Below, piece by piece: positions 1-9,100 of a stretch of 64,000 bases of DNA. Origin of the DNA: an uncultured Flavobacteriaceae bacterium (GTDB lineage: Bacteria; Bacteroidota; Bacteroidia; Flavobacteriales; Flavobacteriaceae); the NCBI GenBank assembly GCA_937959395.1, contig CALGLR010000072.1, positions 32,759 to 96,758 on the forward strand, read 5' to 3'. The notes under the pieces are model-generated. The model was not told the origin of the DNA. It made no database searches and saw only the letters and a list, made by a program, of their open reading frames with translations. Position 1 is the stretch's first letter, and each line of letters begins with the position of its first letter. The translations under genes and the position numbers were made by a program.

Positions 1-2
1 AA

Positions 3-104
3 TCCCAATTAAGTCCTTTGGAATTGGCGAAGCTAGACAAACAAAAAAGACAAAGAGCTAGCACAGACAATGAAATGAATAAACAAAATAAGAGCAAATG
101 GTAG
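3..104 (+). CDS. C-terminal fragment of a probable HipB-like (XRE) antitoxin, truncated by window edge
   Basis: An open frame enters from the left edge and stops at 104, overlapping the HipA start at 98 by seven bases. The visible 33 residues are hydrophilic and Lys/Gln rich (ending in NKQNKSKW), as expected for the tail of a small HipB antitoxin. The helix-turn-helix itself lies outside the window, so identity rests on position and translational overlap with hipA. In this family HipB binds DNA, represses the operon and neutralises HipA. Confidence 0.55.
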   Translation, partial: SQLSPLELAKLDKQKRQRASTDNEMNKQNKSKW

Positions 105-1414
105 AAGTAAAAACAGCATTTGTTAAAATTTGGGGGCAAACTATTGGAGCCGTAGCCTGGGATGAGGAGCAAGGACTTGCTAGTTTCGAATATGAGCCAA
201 AGTTTAAATCTAACAACATAGATTTAGCTCCAATAAAAATGCCTATCAAATCAAATCAAAGTATATTTTCATTTCCAGAATTAAGATCTTCTAAAAACAG
301 CGAATATGATACCTTTAAAGGCCTACCTGGCTTATTGGCTGATGTATTACCTGATAAGTATGGAAATCAATTAATAAATATTTGGTTAGCACAAAATGGA
401 CGCCCAGAAAATAGCATGAACCCAATAGAACAACTTTGTTTTATTGGTACAAGAGGAATGGGAGCTCTGGAATTCGAACCTACTCAACTAAAATCGACTA
501 AAAAAAGCTTTCAAGTTGAAATCAATAGTTTAGTAGATATTTCCCAACGAATGTTAAATAAAAGAAAGGCATTTGAAACTAACTTAAATGAAGACGAACA
601 ACAGGCGGTAATGGAGATTTTAAAAATAGGAACATCAGCAGGTGGCGCCAGACCAAAAGCAATTATTGCATATAATAAAAAAACAGGACAAGTCCGTTCA
701 GGACAAACAATTTCACCAAAAGGGTTTGAACATTGGCTAATAAAATTAGACGGTGTGAGTGATGCCCAGTTCGGAGAAAGCAAAGGCTATGGACGAATTG
801 AAATGGCTTATTACAATATGGCAAAAGATTGTGGTTTAAATATGATGGAATCTGAATTATTGGAAGAGAATGGTAGAGCGCATTTTATGACAAAAAGGTT
901 TGATAGAGAGAAAGGGTCAATTAAACACCATATTCAAACTTTTTGCGCAATACAACATTATGATTTTAATGAAGTTAGAAGCTACAGTTACGAACAGCTA
1001 TTCCAAACCATGAGAATACTTCGCTTGCCGTACCCAGATGCAGAACAAATGTATCGTAGAATGGTCTTTAATATTATCGCTAGAAATTGTGATGATCATA
1101 CTAAAAATTTTGCTTTTCGACTTAGAGAGGGAGCTAATTGGGAATTATCACCAGCATATGACATTTGCCATGCTTATAGACCTGGCAGTATATTGGTGAG
1201 TCAACACGCATTAAGTATTAATGGAAAAAGGAAAGGCATTAAAAAAGATGATTTGATAAACTTTGCCAAGGCTATGAATATTAAAAAATCAGCGAATATT
1301 ATTTCTGAAATTAATACTAAGGTGCAAAATTGGAACAACTATGCTGATAAAGTAAATGTTAATAAGAAACAGCGAGATTCAATAAGAGAAACATTATTAA
1401 ATTTTGAAAAATAA
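98..1414 (+). CDS. hipA: HipA-family serine/threonine kinase toxin
   Basis: A 438-residue protein with the full HipA layout: an N-terminal HipA_N-like domain (about residues 5-130), the glycine-rich loop GGARPK (182-187), the strand Lys region around WLIKLD (213-218), the KRFDR segment (266-270), the catalytic motif CDDHTKN (331-337) and the metal-binding LSPAYD (350-355). All key positions are kept, so it should be active. HipA toxins phosphorylate aminoacyl-tRNA synthetases or other translation factors and cause growth arrest; the target here cannot be read from sequence. It overlaps the upstream HipB-like frame, the usual antitoxin-toxin order. The operon promoter and operators lie outside the window. 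Confidence 0.9.
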   Translation: MVEVKTAFVKIWGQTIGAVAWDEEQGLASFEYEPKFKSNNIDLAPIKMPIKSNQSIFSFPELRSSKNSEYDTFKGLPGLLADVLPDKYGNQLINIWLAQNGRPENSMNPIEQLCFIGTRGMGALEFEPTQLKSTKKSFQVEINSLVDISQRMLNKRKAFETNLNEDEQQAVMEILKIGTSAGGARPKAIIAYNKKTGQVRSGQTISPKGFEHWLIKLDGVSDAQFGESKGYGRIEMAYYNMAKDCGLNMMESELLEENGRAHFMTKRFDREKGSIKHHIQTFCAIQHYDFNEVRSYSYEQLFQTMRILRLPYPDAEQMYRRMVFNIIARNCDDHTKNFAFRLREGANWELSPAYDICHAYRPGSILVSQHALSINGKRKGIKKDDLINFAKAMNIKKSANIISEINTKVQNWNNYADKVNVNKKQRDSIRETLLNFEK

Positions 1415-1643
1415 AAAAACGACATACAACAAGATGTCCTATATTGCATAGCACCCCGGAGGATGCTACGGAACCATACATGTAAGGTTGTAACACAAAA
1501 AATATGATTGCAAACAGACAATTAAAAGAATTAATTCTTCCAATACTTATATATAGCAGTACTATTATTACTAAACCGAAAAAATCTAAAGTCCAAGTTT
1601 TTTAATTTGATGTAATTAAAACAAGAAGAAATAATTTAAACAA

Positions 1644-2579
1644 ATGAAAAAACTCTTTCTAATATTAATAATTGTTCCATTGTTCACTTCTTGTAAAACT
1701 GAAAAAAAACAAGTAGAGCAAAAGGAAATCGAAATAAAAACTGAAATAATTAGTAATGAGGATTACGAGTTAATAAAGCCGGTTGTAAAATCTAATGCAG
1801 TATTGGTTTTGTTTGGAGGTTTTCCTGAAAGAGCAGACGATATAAAAAGAGAATTCAAAATTATTGATATTGCGAAAGAAAATAGTATTGCTGTTCTTTT
1901 TATGAACTTTAATAGAAAGCTTTGGCTTGAAAAAAATGAAAAAGTAGAATTAGCTACGTTATTGCAGAATGCAATTCTGAAAAACAAATTACCTACTAAC
2001 AATATTTACATAGGAGGTATGTCAAGCGGAGGAGCTATAAGCTTACTAATAAGTGATTTCATTGTTGGAATGAAACAATTTCATATTGACCCCAAAGGAG
2101 TTTTTATAATTGATTCTCCAATTGATTTATTAGGTTTATACCATGTTACAAAGAGAACAATTAAAAAAAATGCAGATGCTCCCTTTGTTCAAGAAAGTAC
2201 TTGGTTATTTGAGACATTAGGAAAGCAACTTGGAAACCCAAAAGATAGTATCAATGCATTTGAAGATTATTCTGTTTATACCTCACAAACAGGATCTATT
2301 AAAAACTTAAGCAAACTAAAAAACACTAAAATTAGACTTTATACTGAACCGGATACTAATTGGTGGAAAGAGCATGCAAAGGTCGACTATGAAGATATGA
2401 ATGCTTATTTTATAAAAAAATTATCTGAGGTTTTGAAAAAAGAATTTGGAGAAACGAAAATTGAGTATATCGCTACTTCAAATAAAGGCTATAGAGCAAA
2501 TGGTGAAAGACATCCTCATAGCTGGTCAATTGTTGACAAAAAAGAGTTGATAAATTGGATGCTCAGTGAAAATAAATAA
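1644..2579 (+). CDS. Lipoprotein alpha/beta-hydrolase-like protein
   Basis: A 311-residue protein with a short lipoprotein signal (lipobox LFTSC, Cys17), so it is probably anchored in the cell envelope. The segment GGMSSGG (about 129-135) resembles a nucleophile elbow (G-x-S-x-G), and a late His in HPHSWS (about 294) could complete a triad. Together these suggest a serine hydrolase of the alpha/beta fold, perhaps a small esterase or peptidase. The substrate is unknown. It stands alone: 229 bp follow hipA and 74 bp precede the next gene, also a lipoprotein enzyme. Fold assignment is inference from two short motifs. Confidence 0.55.
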   Translation: MKKLFLILIIVPLFTSCKTEKKQVEQKEIEIKTEIISNEDYELIKPVVKSNAVLVLFGGFPERADDIKREFKIIDIAKENSIAVLFMNFNRKLWLEKNEKVELATLLQNAILKNKLPTNNIYIGGMSSGGAISLLISDFIVGMKQFHIDPKGVFIIDSPIDLLGLYHVTKRTIKKNADAPFVQESTWLFETLGKQLGNPKDSINAFEDYSVYTSQTGSIKNLSKLKNTKIRLYTEPDTNWWKEHAKVDYEDMNAYFIKKLSEVLKKEFGETKIEYIATSNKGYRANGERHPHSWSIVDKKELINWMLSENK

Positions 2580-2653
2580 GTAAAACAATTTGTATAATGT
2601 AGACGCACTATATAGATTTAAAGTTGTTTAATATTTGACAAAAATAACCTACT

Positions 2654-3649
2654 ATGAAACACATATTAATCATTCTTTTATTGATTTTAACTTTTAACTG
2701 TTCAAGTTTAAAACTGGAGCAATCAATACCGGAAAAATACTTGACTGAAGTTTTAAAAATCGTTGAAGAAAACTCTATTAATAAGGATTCTGTTAACTTT
2801 AGAAAAATAAAAAAACGAGCTTTTTCAAAACTATCAGATGCTAAGACTATTGAAGACTGCTATCCCATAGTGAAATCAATTTTGAGAGAATTAGACGATA
2901 ATCACAGTTCTTTTAAGTCGAAAGAGCAAATAGGAAAATGGAGATCAAAAGTTAAACCTAAGGATATTCATAAATTAATAACTTTTTCTGGAGCACTCTT
3001 AAATAATAATATAGGCTATATAAATATGAATGGTATTAGTAGTGGAGATTCTTCATCAATTCAAAAATATGCCGATAGTTTACAGCAGAAAATAAAATCG
3101 ATTGATAATAAGAGTCTTAAGGGGTGGATTCTCGATTTAAGAGGAAATAAAGGTGGGAATTGCTGGCCTATGCTTGCAGGAATTGGTCCTTTATTAGGAG
3201 ATGGAATTTGTGGTTATTTCGTTAAAGCAAATGATAATAAATCATCTTGGTTTTATAACGATGGTGAATCTGGAACTAATGATTATACGGTTGTTAAATT
3301 GAGCAATAAACCATATAAAGTTTATAATAGTACTAACCCCATAGCAATCTTAACAGGTTCTAAAACGGCAAGTTCTGGAGAAGTCGTAGTGGCTGCTTTT
3401 CATAATAAAGATAATGCCAAAAGTTTTGGTGCAAATACAGCTGGACTCTCCACTGGAAATGGAAGTTTTCGTTTAAGTGATGGTTCTATGATTTTTCTAA
3501 CGGTTTCAGTTTATGCAGATAGAAAAGGTGTTAAATTTGGAAAAGAAATAGAACCAGATGTACTCGTAGAGTACGACCACAATACGATTGGAAAATCGAG
3601 TGATAAGGTTATAGAAAAAGCAATGATTTGGATAAACGGAAGAGATTAA
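2654..3649 (+). CDS. S41-family (C-terminal processing-like) peptidase, lipoprotein
   Basis: A 331-residue protein with a lipoprotein signal (FNCSS, Cys16). The S41 core is clear: GWILDLRGNKGG (about 156-167) is the conserved strand-turn before the active site, and GSKTASSGE (236-243 region, Ser240/241) carries the nucleophile. No PDZ domain is obvious, as in the tricorn-like or IRBP-like branch of S41. It probably cleaves peptides or protein tails in the periplasm or at the outer membrane. No partner gene is evident; the preceding lipoprotein hydrolase is on the same strand but 74 bp away. Confidence 0.8.
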   Translation: MKHILIILLLILTFNCSSLKLEQSIPEKYLTEVLKIVEENSINKDSVNFRKIKKRAFSKLSDAKTIEDCYPIVKSILRELDDNHSSFKSKEQIGKWRSKVKPKDIHKLITFSGALLNNNIGYINMNGISSGDSSSIQKYADSLQQKIKSIDNKSLKGWILDLRGNKGGNCWPMLAGIGPLLGDGICGYFVKANDNKSSWFYNDGESGTNDYTVVKLSNKPYKVYNSTNPIAILTGSKTASSGEVVVAAFHNKDNAKSFGANTAGLSTGNGSFRLSDGSMIFLTVSVYADRKGVKFGKEIEPDVLVEYDHNTIGKSSDKVIEKAMIWINGRD

Positions 3650-3726
3650 TAGAGATTAGTAGTTAAATGTTATCAATGTATATTTGTAACTATTTGATTT
3701 TATGAATATTTAAATTAAATTCTATT

Positions 3727-3847
3727 GTCTGTTCGAGCGCAGTCGAGAACTATTTGTTTGTTAAAAGTAGGTTTCGACTTTGGCTTGTCCTGTACACTTC
3801 GACTACGCTCAGTACAGGTTCCATCGAAGTGCTTAACCAGACATTTT
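3727..3847. repeat. Flavobacterial palindromic intergenic repeat (TCGAGCGCAGTCGAGA type)
   Basis: Between the S41 peptidase and the convergent HD-PycTM gene lie two hairpin-forming palindromes. One contains TTCGAGCGCAGTCGAGAAC; the other is CCTGTAC, a spacer with CTTCGACTACGCTCA, then GTACAGG. Related copies occur at 20750-20841, 22924-23005 and, inside a gene, at 35815-35882. The family has no coding content; it looks like a dispersed REP/BIME-type element. Confidence 0.7.
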
Positions 3848-3937
3848 CAAGATATTTAAATTAAAATATAAGTAATTATCTGCTAACCTTTAGAGATTAA
3901 AAACATGAAAATCATAATCGATAGGTTTGATCCACAC

Positions 3938-5134
3938 CTAATTCCCTGCAACTTTAAAAGCTATAGCAAAAGCTAAAACACTAACAACAATCCCTACTAT
4001 AAAAACGGTATAAGTAACTCGTAATATTTTGTATTTACGATCTAAAACTTTACCTAAAAAGTAAAGATCTTTTTTCATTGAAGAATATAAATAATCGCGG
4101 TCTTGCATCATTTCTCCCATGGCCCATTCAAAATCTTCTAAACTCATTTTATGAAAATTTCCGAAGAACAATAAATTTACTTTCTTATTCTTTACGTCTT
4201 CTTTTGTAAATTTTCCGCTAGTCACATTTGGGCGCGTTGCTAATACAGAAAGCACCATAGATATTACAGTAAATAAAACAAAAATAACAGTAGGCCAGAT
4301 TAAATACATATTAGATTCATTATCTAATTTAGAGACTAAATTAGAGAGTACAAGCGAAACAATAATAGCATTTACCGAAAGTAAAATATTTGCTTTCGTA
4401 TCTGCAATATCACTTAAGGTAATATGATTTCGAAGTGTAACGCGAAACATGGTTTCTACACCTCTTTCTGGCAACGTGGCTTTGTTTTTTTTAAGTGTAA
4501 ATTCTTCAGCTTTATTTTTCTCTTTCTTTTCTTCTAATTTTTGCTTTTTAATTTTTTTTAGTAGCGCACTTATGTTTTTGTCTTTTCTTTTTTGCCAGTT
4601 TTCTATGGCATAATCTGTGTAAAATTGATGGTGTTTAGTAAAAAAGGTAAGGTTCTCTTGTGTCCATTCGCTATCTGTGTAATTTTTATTCATTACAGAC
4701 TCCCATTCGGCTCTAAGTAATTCACTTATTTCTGTATAATTTTTATTTCCAAAATGAGCAGAATCAGCATCACGAATAATTTTTTCAATGTCGTTTTGTG
4801 GTTCATAACCCATTCGAGTGGCACGAATTAATTGAGATATTACTTCAATACTTTTACTACTTACATTTTGTTGCATTAAGTAGGTAGATGCCATTTCAAC
4901 ACTAGAATCTTCATGACCTTCACAGCCATTAATATGCCCAATATCGTGAAGCCAAGCTGCTAAAATAATATGGTTAGCGTCTATTTTAGATACAGATTGA
5001 CCTTCAATAATTTCTTTAGCGTTTTTAACAACACGTTGCGTGTGGTTTAAATTGTGATAAAGAAACGTATGGGGAAGTTTACTTCTAAGTAATTGTGAAA
5101 CGTATTTTTCAGTTTCAATTATTAAGTCTTTCAT
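3938..5134 (-). CDS. HD phosphohydrolase fused to a PycTM (Pycsar effector) membrane domain
   Basis: A 398-residue fusion. The N-terminal part (about 1-180) is an HD domain with metal ligands His27/His31, His63-Asp64 in WLHDIGH, His74 and Asp122/Asp124. A Lys/Glu-rich linker (about 183-220) follows. The C-terminal part (about 225-398) matches the transmembrane effector domain of Pycsar defence systems: TLRNHITLSDIADTKANILL, then two hydrophobic helices near 245-300, and a last helix at 374-395. In Pycsar, a uridylate/cytidylate cyclase makes cUMP or cCMP and the PycTM effector disrupts the membrane. No cyclase is next to this gene. The HD domain might hydrolyse or sense a nucleotide ligand. 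It is 16 bp downstream of the propeller lipoprotein gene, probably one operon. Confidence 0.85.
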   Translation of the reverse strand: MKDLIIETEKYVSQLLRSKLPHTFLYHNLNHTQRVVKNAKEIIEGQSVSKIDANHIILAAWLHDIGHINGCEGHEDSSVEMASTYLMQQNVSSKSIEVISQLIRATRMGYEPQNDIEKIIRDADSAHFGNKNYTEISELLRAEWESVMNKNYTDSEWTQENLTFFTKHHQFYTDYAIENWQKRKDKNISALLKKIKKQKLEEKKEKNKAEEFTLKKNKATLPERGVETMFRVTLRNHITLSDIADTKANILLSVNAIIVSLVLSNLVSKLDNESNMYLIWPTVIFVLFTVISMVLSVLATRPNVTSGKFTKEDVKNKKVNLLFFGNFHKMSLEDFEWAMGEMMQDRDYLYSSMKKDLYFLGKVLDRKYKILRVTYTVFIVGIVVSVLAFAIAFKVAGN

Positions 5135-5150
5135 CTAAAACTATAGTTTT

Positions 5151-5969
5151 TTAAAATGGTATAAGGCTAAATTCATAGATGTTTCCACCTGTTAAATGAT
5201 TATATTCATCAGTGATTATTACTGTCGTATTATTTTTAAAACAAATGCCTTCTTTTTGCGAATCATGATCAAAATTTAGATAATTAATAGTGCCTTCAAA
5301 AAAATTATCCGATTTAAAGTTATCTAATACAATTGCTTTATCACTATTTAATAATATTATTTTTTCACCTTTTTCGCTAATGTCCGCAGCCGTTATTCGA
5401 GAGTGTTTTCCTTTTAGATTATAAGTGCTAATTAGTTCTGCCGTGTGTTTTCCAACTTGATTTGGCACTTTAATTAATGTTACTTTTTTTTCCTCTTTGC
5501 TAAATAAATAAAAATTTTGTTCCCAAAGAAAGAAGGCTTCAAAGTTTTTTAATTTCATACCATCTGGTAATTTAAAAGCGATGGTCTCTGCAGTGGTTTC
5601 ATTATCTACTGTATTTAAATTTGAAACTTTATAAATGAAATATTTTTTATATTTTTTACTATTATTTCCAAAATCTCCAATGTACAAATTGCCTTGATTA
5701 TCGCTGGTTAAATCTTCCCAATCTCTATTTTTTATGTTAGTAATACTAATGTTCTTTACAATATCTCCTTCGGTATTTAATCCATAAATTTTATTTGCAT
5801 TTCCAGAGTCTTCGATACTCCATAATAAGTTTGAGTTTGGAATTGTTTCTACCGCTGATAATTCTTTTAAACTACTGTCTACGTTAGCTATAACGTCTAA
5901 TTTTCCAGTGCCGCATGATGAAAAAAGAAACGGTATAATAATTAGTGTTATGTTTAATTTATGAATCAT
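5151..5969 (-). CDS. Beta-propeller-like lipoprotein (SdiA-regulated/NHL-like)
   Basis: A 272-residue lipoprotein (lipobox FLFSSC, Cys19) with repeating short strands and turns. The segment NRDWEDLTSDNQGNLYIGDF (about 82-101), and later the DEYNHLTGGN and AADISEKG segments, are typical of secreted propeller proteins related to SdiA-regulated or phytase-like folds, where acidic loops often bind calcium. It likely works in the periplasm or on the outer membrane; no catalytic role can be assigned. It lies just upstream of the HD-PycTM gene on the same strand with a 16-bp gap, so the two are probably co-transcribed, although a functional link is unknown. Confidence 0.6.
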   Translation of the reverse strand: MIHKLNITLIIIPFLFSSCGTGKLDVIANVDSSLKELSAVETIPNSNLLWSIEDSGNANKIYGLNTEGDIVKNISITNIKNRDWEDLTSDNQGNLYIGDFGNNSKKYKKYFIYKVSNLNTVDNETTAETIAFKLPDGMKLKNFEAFFLWEQNFYLFSKEEKKVTLIKVPNQVGKHTAELISTYNLKGKHSRITAADISEKGEKIILLNSDKAIVLDNFKSDNFFEGTINYLNFDHDSQKEGICFKNNTTVIITDEYNHLTGGNIYEFSLIPF

Positions 5970-6082
5970 TTTTAGTATTAAAATAAATTTGAAACTAAGG
6001 TAATTATAACATTTAGACGTAGTTTGAAGGTTAGAATAACAAATTACGTCTAGTTTCTTAATTAGTAAACGAGTTAATGAGT

Positions 6083-6090
6083 TATTTTTG
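6083..6090 (+). promoter_or_regulatory. Bacteroidota -7 box (TATTTTTG)
   Basis: TATTTTTG fits the TAnnTTTG consensus of the Bacteroidota housekeeping sigma factor and lies 26 bp before the ATG at 6117, giving a short leader. No clear -33 TTG was found. Confidence 0.5.
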
Positions 6091-6116
6091 CATAATAATT
6101 AATCTATTCTATTAAT

Positions 6117-9100
6117 ATGCGATTTAAAAAATCCCTCATTTTAAGTCTTTTAATAATTATCTTAAATGCTTGTGCAACATATAAGCTACAGTATAAAGAT
6201 AAATATAAAGTAGCATCTTTTCCGCAGGAAAAAATAATAAGACATTCTTTTTATTTAATTGGTGATGCAGGAAATTCTCCAATAGGTTCTCAATCAGAAG
6301 TATTAAAAGCATTGAAAGCCGAATTAAAAAAAGAAGGTGAAGAAAGCACAACACTCTTTTTGGGAGATAATGTATATCCTGCTGGGGTTCCTAAAAAAAC
6401 TGATAAAGAGCGCGCATTTGCAATGCATCAATTAAAAGTACAAACAGATGCTGTAAAAGAATTTAAAGGAAAAGCTGTTTTTATACCAGGTAACCATGAT
6501 TGGTATTCTGGACTTAAAGGTTTAAAACGTCAAGAAGAATTCGTAGAAAAAGCGTTAGGTAAAAACACGTTTTTACCAGAAAATGGTTGCCCTATTAAAA
6601 AAGTAGATATAAATGATGATATCGTAATGATTGTTATCGATTCTCATTGGTATATTACGAATTGGGATAAGCACCCAACTATAAATGACGATTGCGATAT
6701 AAAAACAAGAGCTCAGTTTTTTGAGGAATTCGAGAGCCTTATTAAAAAATCAAGAGGAAAAACTACTGTTATTGCATTGCATCATCCCTTGTTTACAAAT
6801 GGTCCTCATGGCGGACAGTTTTCTGTAAAGCAGCATCTAAAACCAATACCAATTTTAGGGACATTTAAAAATGTGTTAAGAGAAACTAGTGGTGGTGCTA
6901 ATGTTGATGTTACTGGCAAACGATATAGTACATTAAGAAAGCGAATTGTTGCATTATCTCAAGAAAATGATAAAGTAATTTTTGTTTCAGGGCATGAGCA
7001 TAGTTTACAATATTTGGTTCAAGATAATTTGCCGCAAATAGTTAGCGGTTCAGGATCTAAAACGTCTGCAACTAGAAATAGCGGAGCAGGCCAGTTTTCT
7101 TATGGCGCTTTGGGTTATGCTAGATTGGATGTTTTTGAAGATGGCTCATCGTATGTAAGATTCTATGCGATTAAAGAAAATAGAATTGTTTTTGAAACTG
7201 AAGTACTACCTGCTAATAAAAAAGAAACAATTCCATCTTATAGTGAGAATTATCCAGAACGTGTAGCCGCTTCAATCTATAAAAAAAGAGAAACCCAAAA
7301 AGGATTAACTCATCGTATTTTATGGGGAAATAGATATAGAGAAGATTATGGTGTAAAAGTTAATGTTCCTACAGTAAACTTAGATACGCTTTTTGGTGGT
7401 TTAAAACCCGTTAGAAAAGGAGGAGGGCATCAATCAAACTCCTTACGATTAGAAAATGAAAAGGGACAAGAATATGTAATGAGAGCGTTAAAGAAAAATG
7501 CTATAAAATACATACAATCTACAGCGTTTAAAGATCAATATATAGAAGGACAATTTAATGATACGTATACCGAAAGTGTTTTAAACGATATTTTTACAGG
7601 TTCACATCCTTATGCTCCCTTTGTTATTGGTTCCTTATCTGACGCATTAGGAATTTTTCACACCAATCCAGTATTGTATTATGTGCCAAAGCAAAAGGCA
7701 TTAGAAACTTATAATAACGATTTTGGTGATGAATTATACATGATTGAAGAACGGGCAGCATCTGGTCATGGAGATAATCCTAGTTTTGGGTTTTCTAATA
7801 AAGTAATAAGTACAAGAGATTTATTAAAGAAGCTACGAGAAAGCCCAAAACATAAAGTAGATGAAAAGGCATACATAAGAGCGCGTTTATTTGACATGCT
7901 TATTGGTGATTGGGATCGCCATGAAGACCAATGGAGATGGGCTGTGTTTAAGGAAGATGATAAAACAATTTACAGACCAATACCAAGAGACCGAGATCAA
8001 GCATTTTCTATTATGGGAGATGGGACTTTATTAAATACTGCAACAAACTTAGTACCAACATTACGCTTGCTTAAAAGTTATGAGGGTGATTTAAAAAGCC
8101 CTAAATGGTTTAATTTCGAGCCTTATCCTTTAGATATGGCTTTAATAAATGAAGCAGATAAGTTGGTTTGGGATAATGAAGTCAATCACATCACTACAAA
8201 TTTAACGGATGAAGCTATTGTTCAGGCATTTTCTTCTTTCCCTCCAGAAGTAGATCAATATACTTTAAAAGTAATAAAAGAGAAGCTAATTAATAGGCGA
8301 GAAAACTTACAGGAAATATCAAATAAGTACTATAAGGATATTAATAAGTTTGCAGTTGTTAGAGGAACAGATAAAACGGATTCTTTTTTAATTGAAAGAC
8401 TGCCCAATGGAGAAACTAAAATAACGGGATATAATTCTAAAAAAGAAAAAGAGGAGGATCAGTTTTTTCAGAGAACCTATAGTAAAAGAACAAGTAAAGA
8501 AATATGGATTTATGGTTTAGATGGAGAAGATTCATTTAAAGTCTCTGGAAGAGGAACTAATTTAATACCAGTACGTATAATAGGCGGGCAAAATAATGAT
8601 CGCTATAAAATAAATAATGGTAGAAAAATAACGGTGTATGATTATAAGACCAAGAAGAACGAATTTAAAACAAGTAAAGGGAAAAGAAGACTTTCTAACG
8701 ATTATGAAGCCAACGTTTATAATTATAAAAAACTAAAAAACAGTTCTAATCAATTAATACCTACTATTGGCTTAAATCCAGATGACGGTTTAAAATTAGG
8801 AGCGACAAATACCTATACGCTGTATGGATTTGAGAGAAATCCATACACCCAACAACATAAAATTGAAACGGCTTATTATTTAGGCACAAAAGGATTTAAT
8901 TTTAATTATAACGGGGAAGTAGCAAACGTACTTGGAGATTGGAATTTGGGTCTTGAAATAGGGTTTACCAGTCCTAATTATAGCATAAACTTTTTCGGTT
9001 TTGGAAATAACTCTCAAAACTTAAATTTTGAAAACAAAGATGATTTTGGCTTGTCATACAATAGAGTAAGACAAAGTAAGGTGATTATAGCGCCTTCATT

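Noticed and set aside
1415..1643. Possible integron attC-like site after hipA (ACATACAAC ... GTTGTAACAC around a TAGCA/TGCTA hairpin)
   Set aside because: The core does not fit GTTRRRY/RYYYAAC and no integrase or cassette array is present; the hairpin is short and mismatched.
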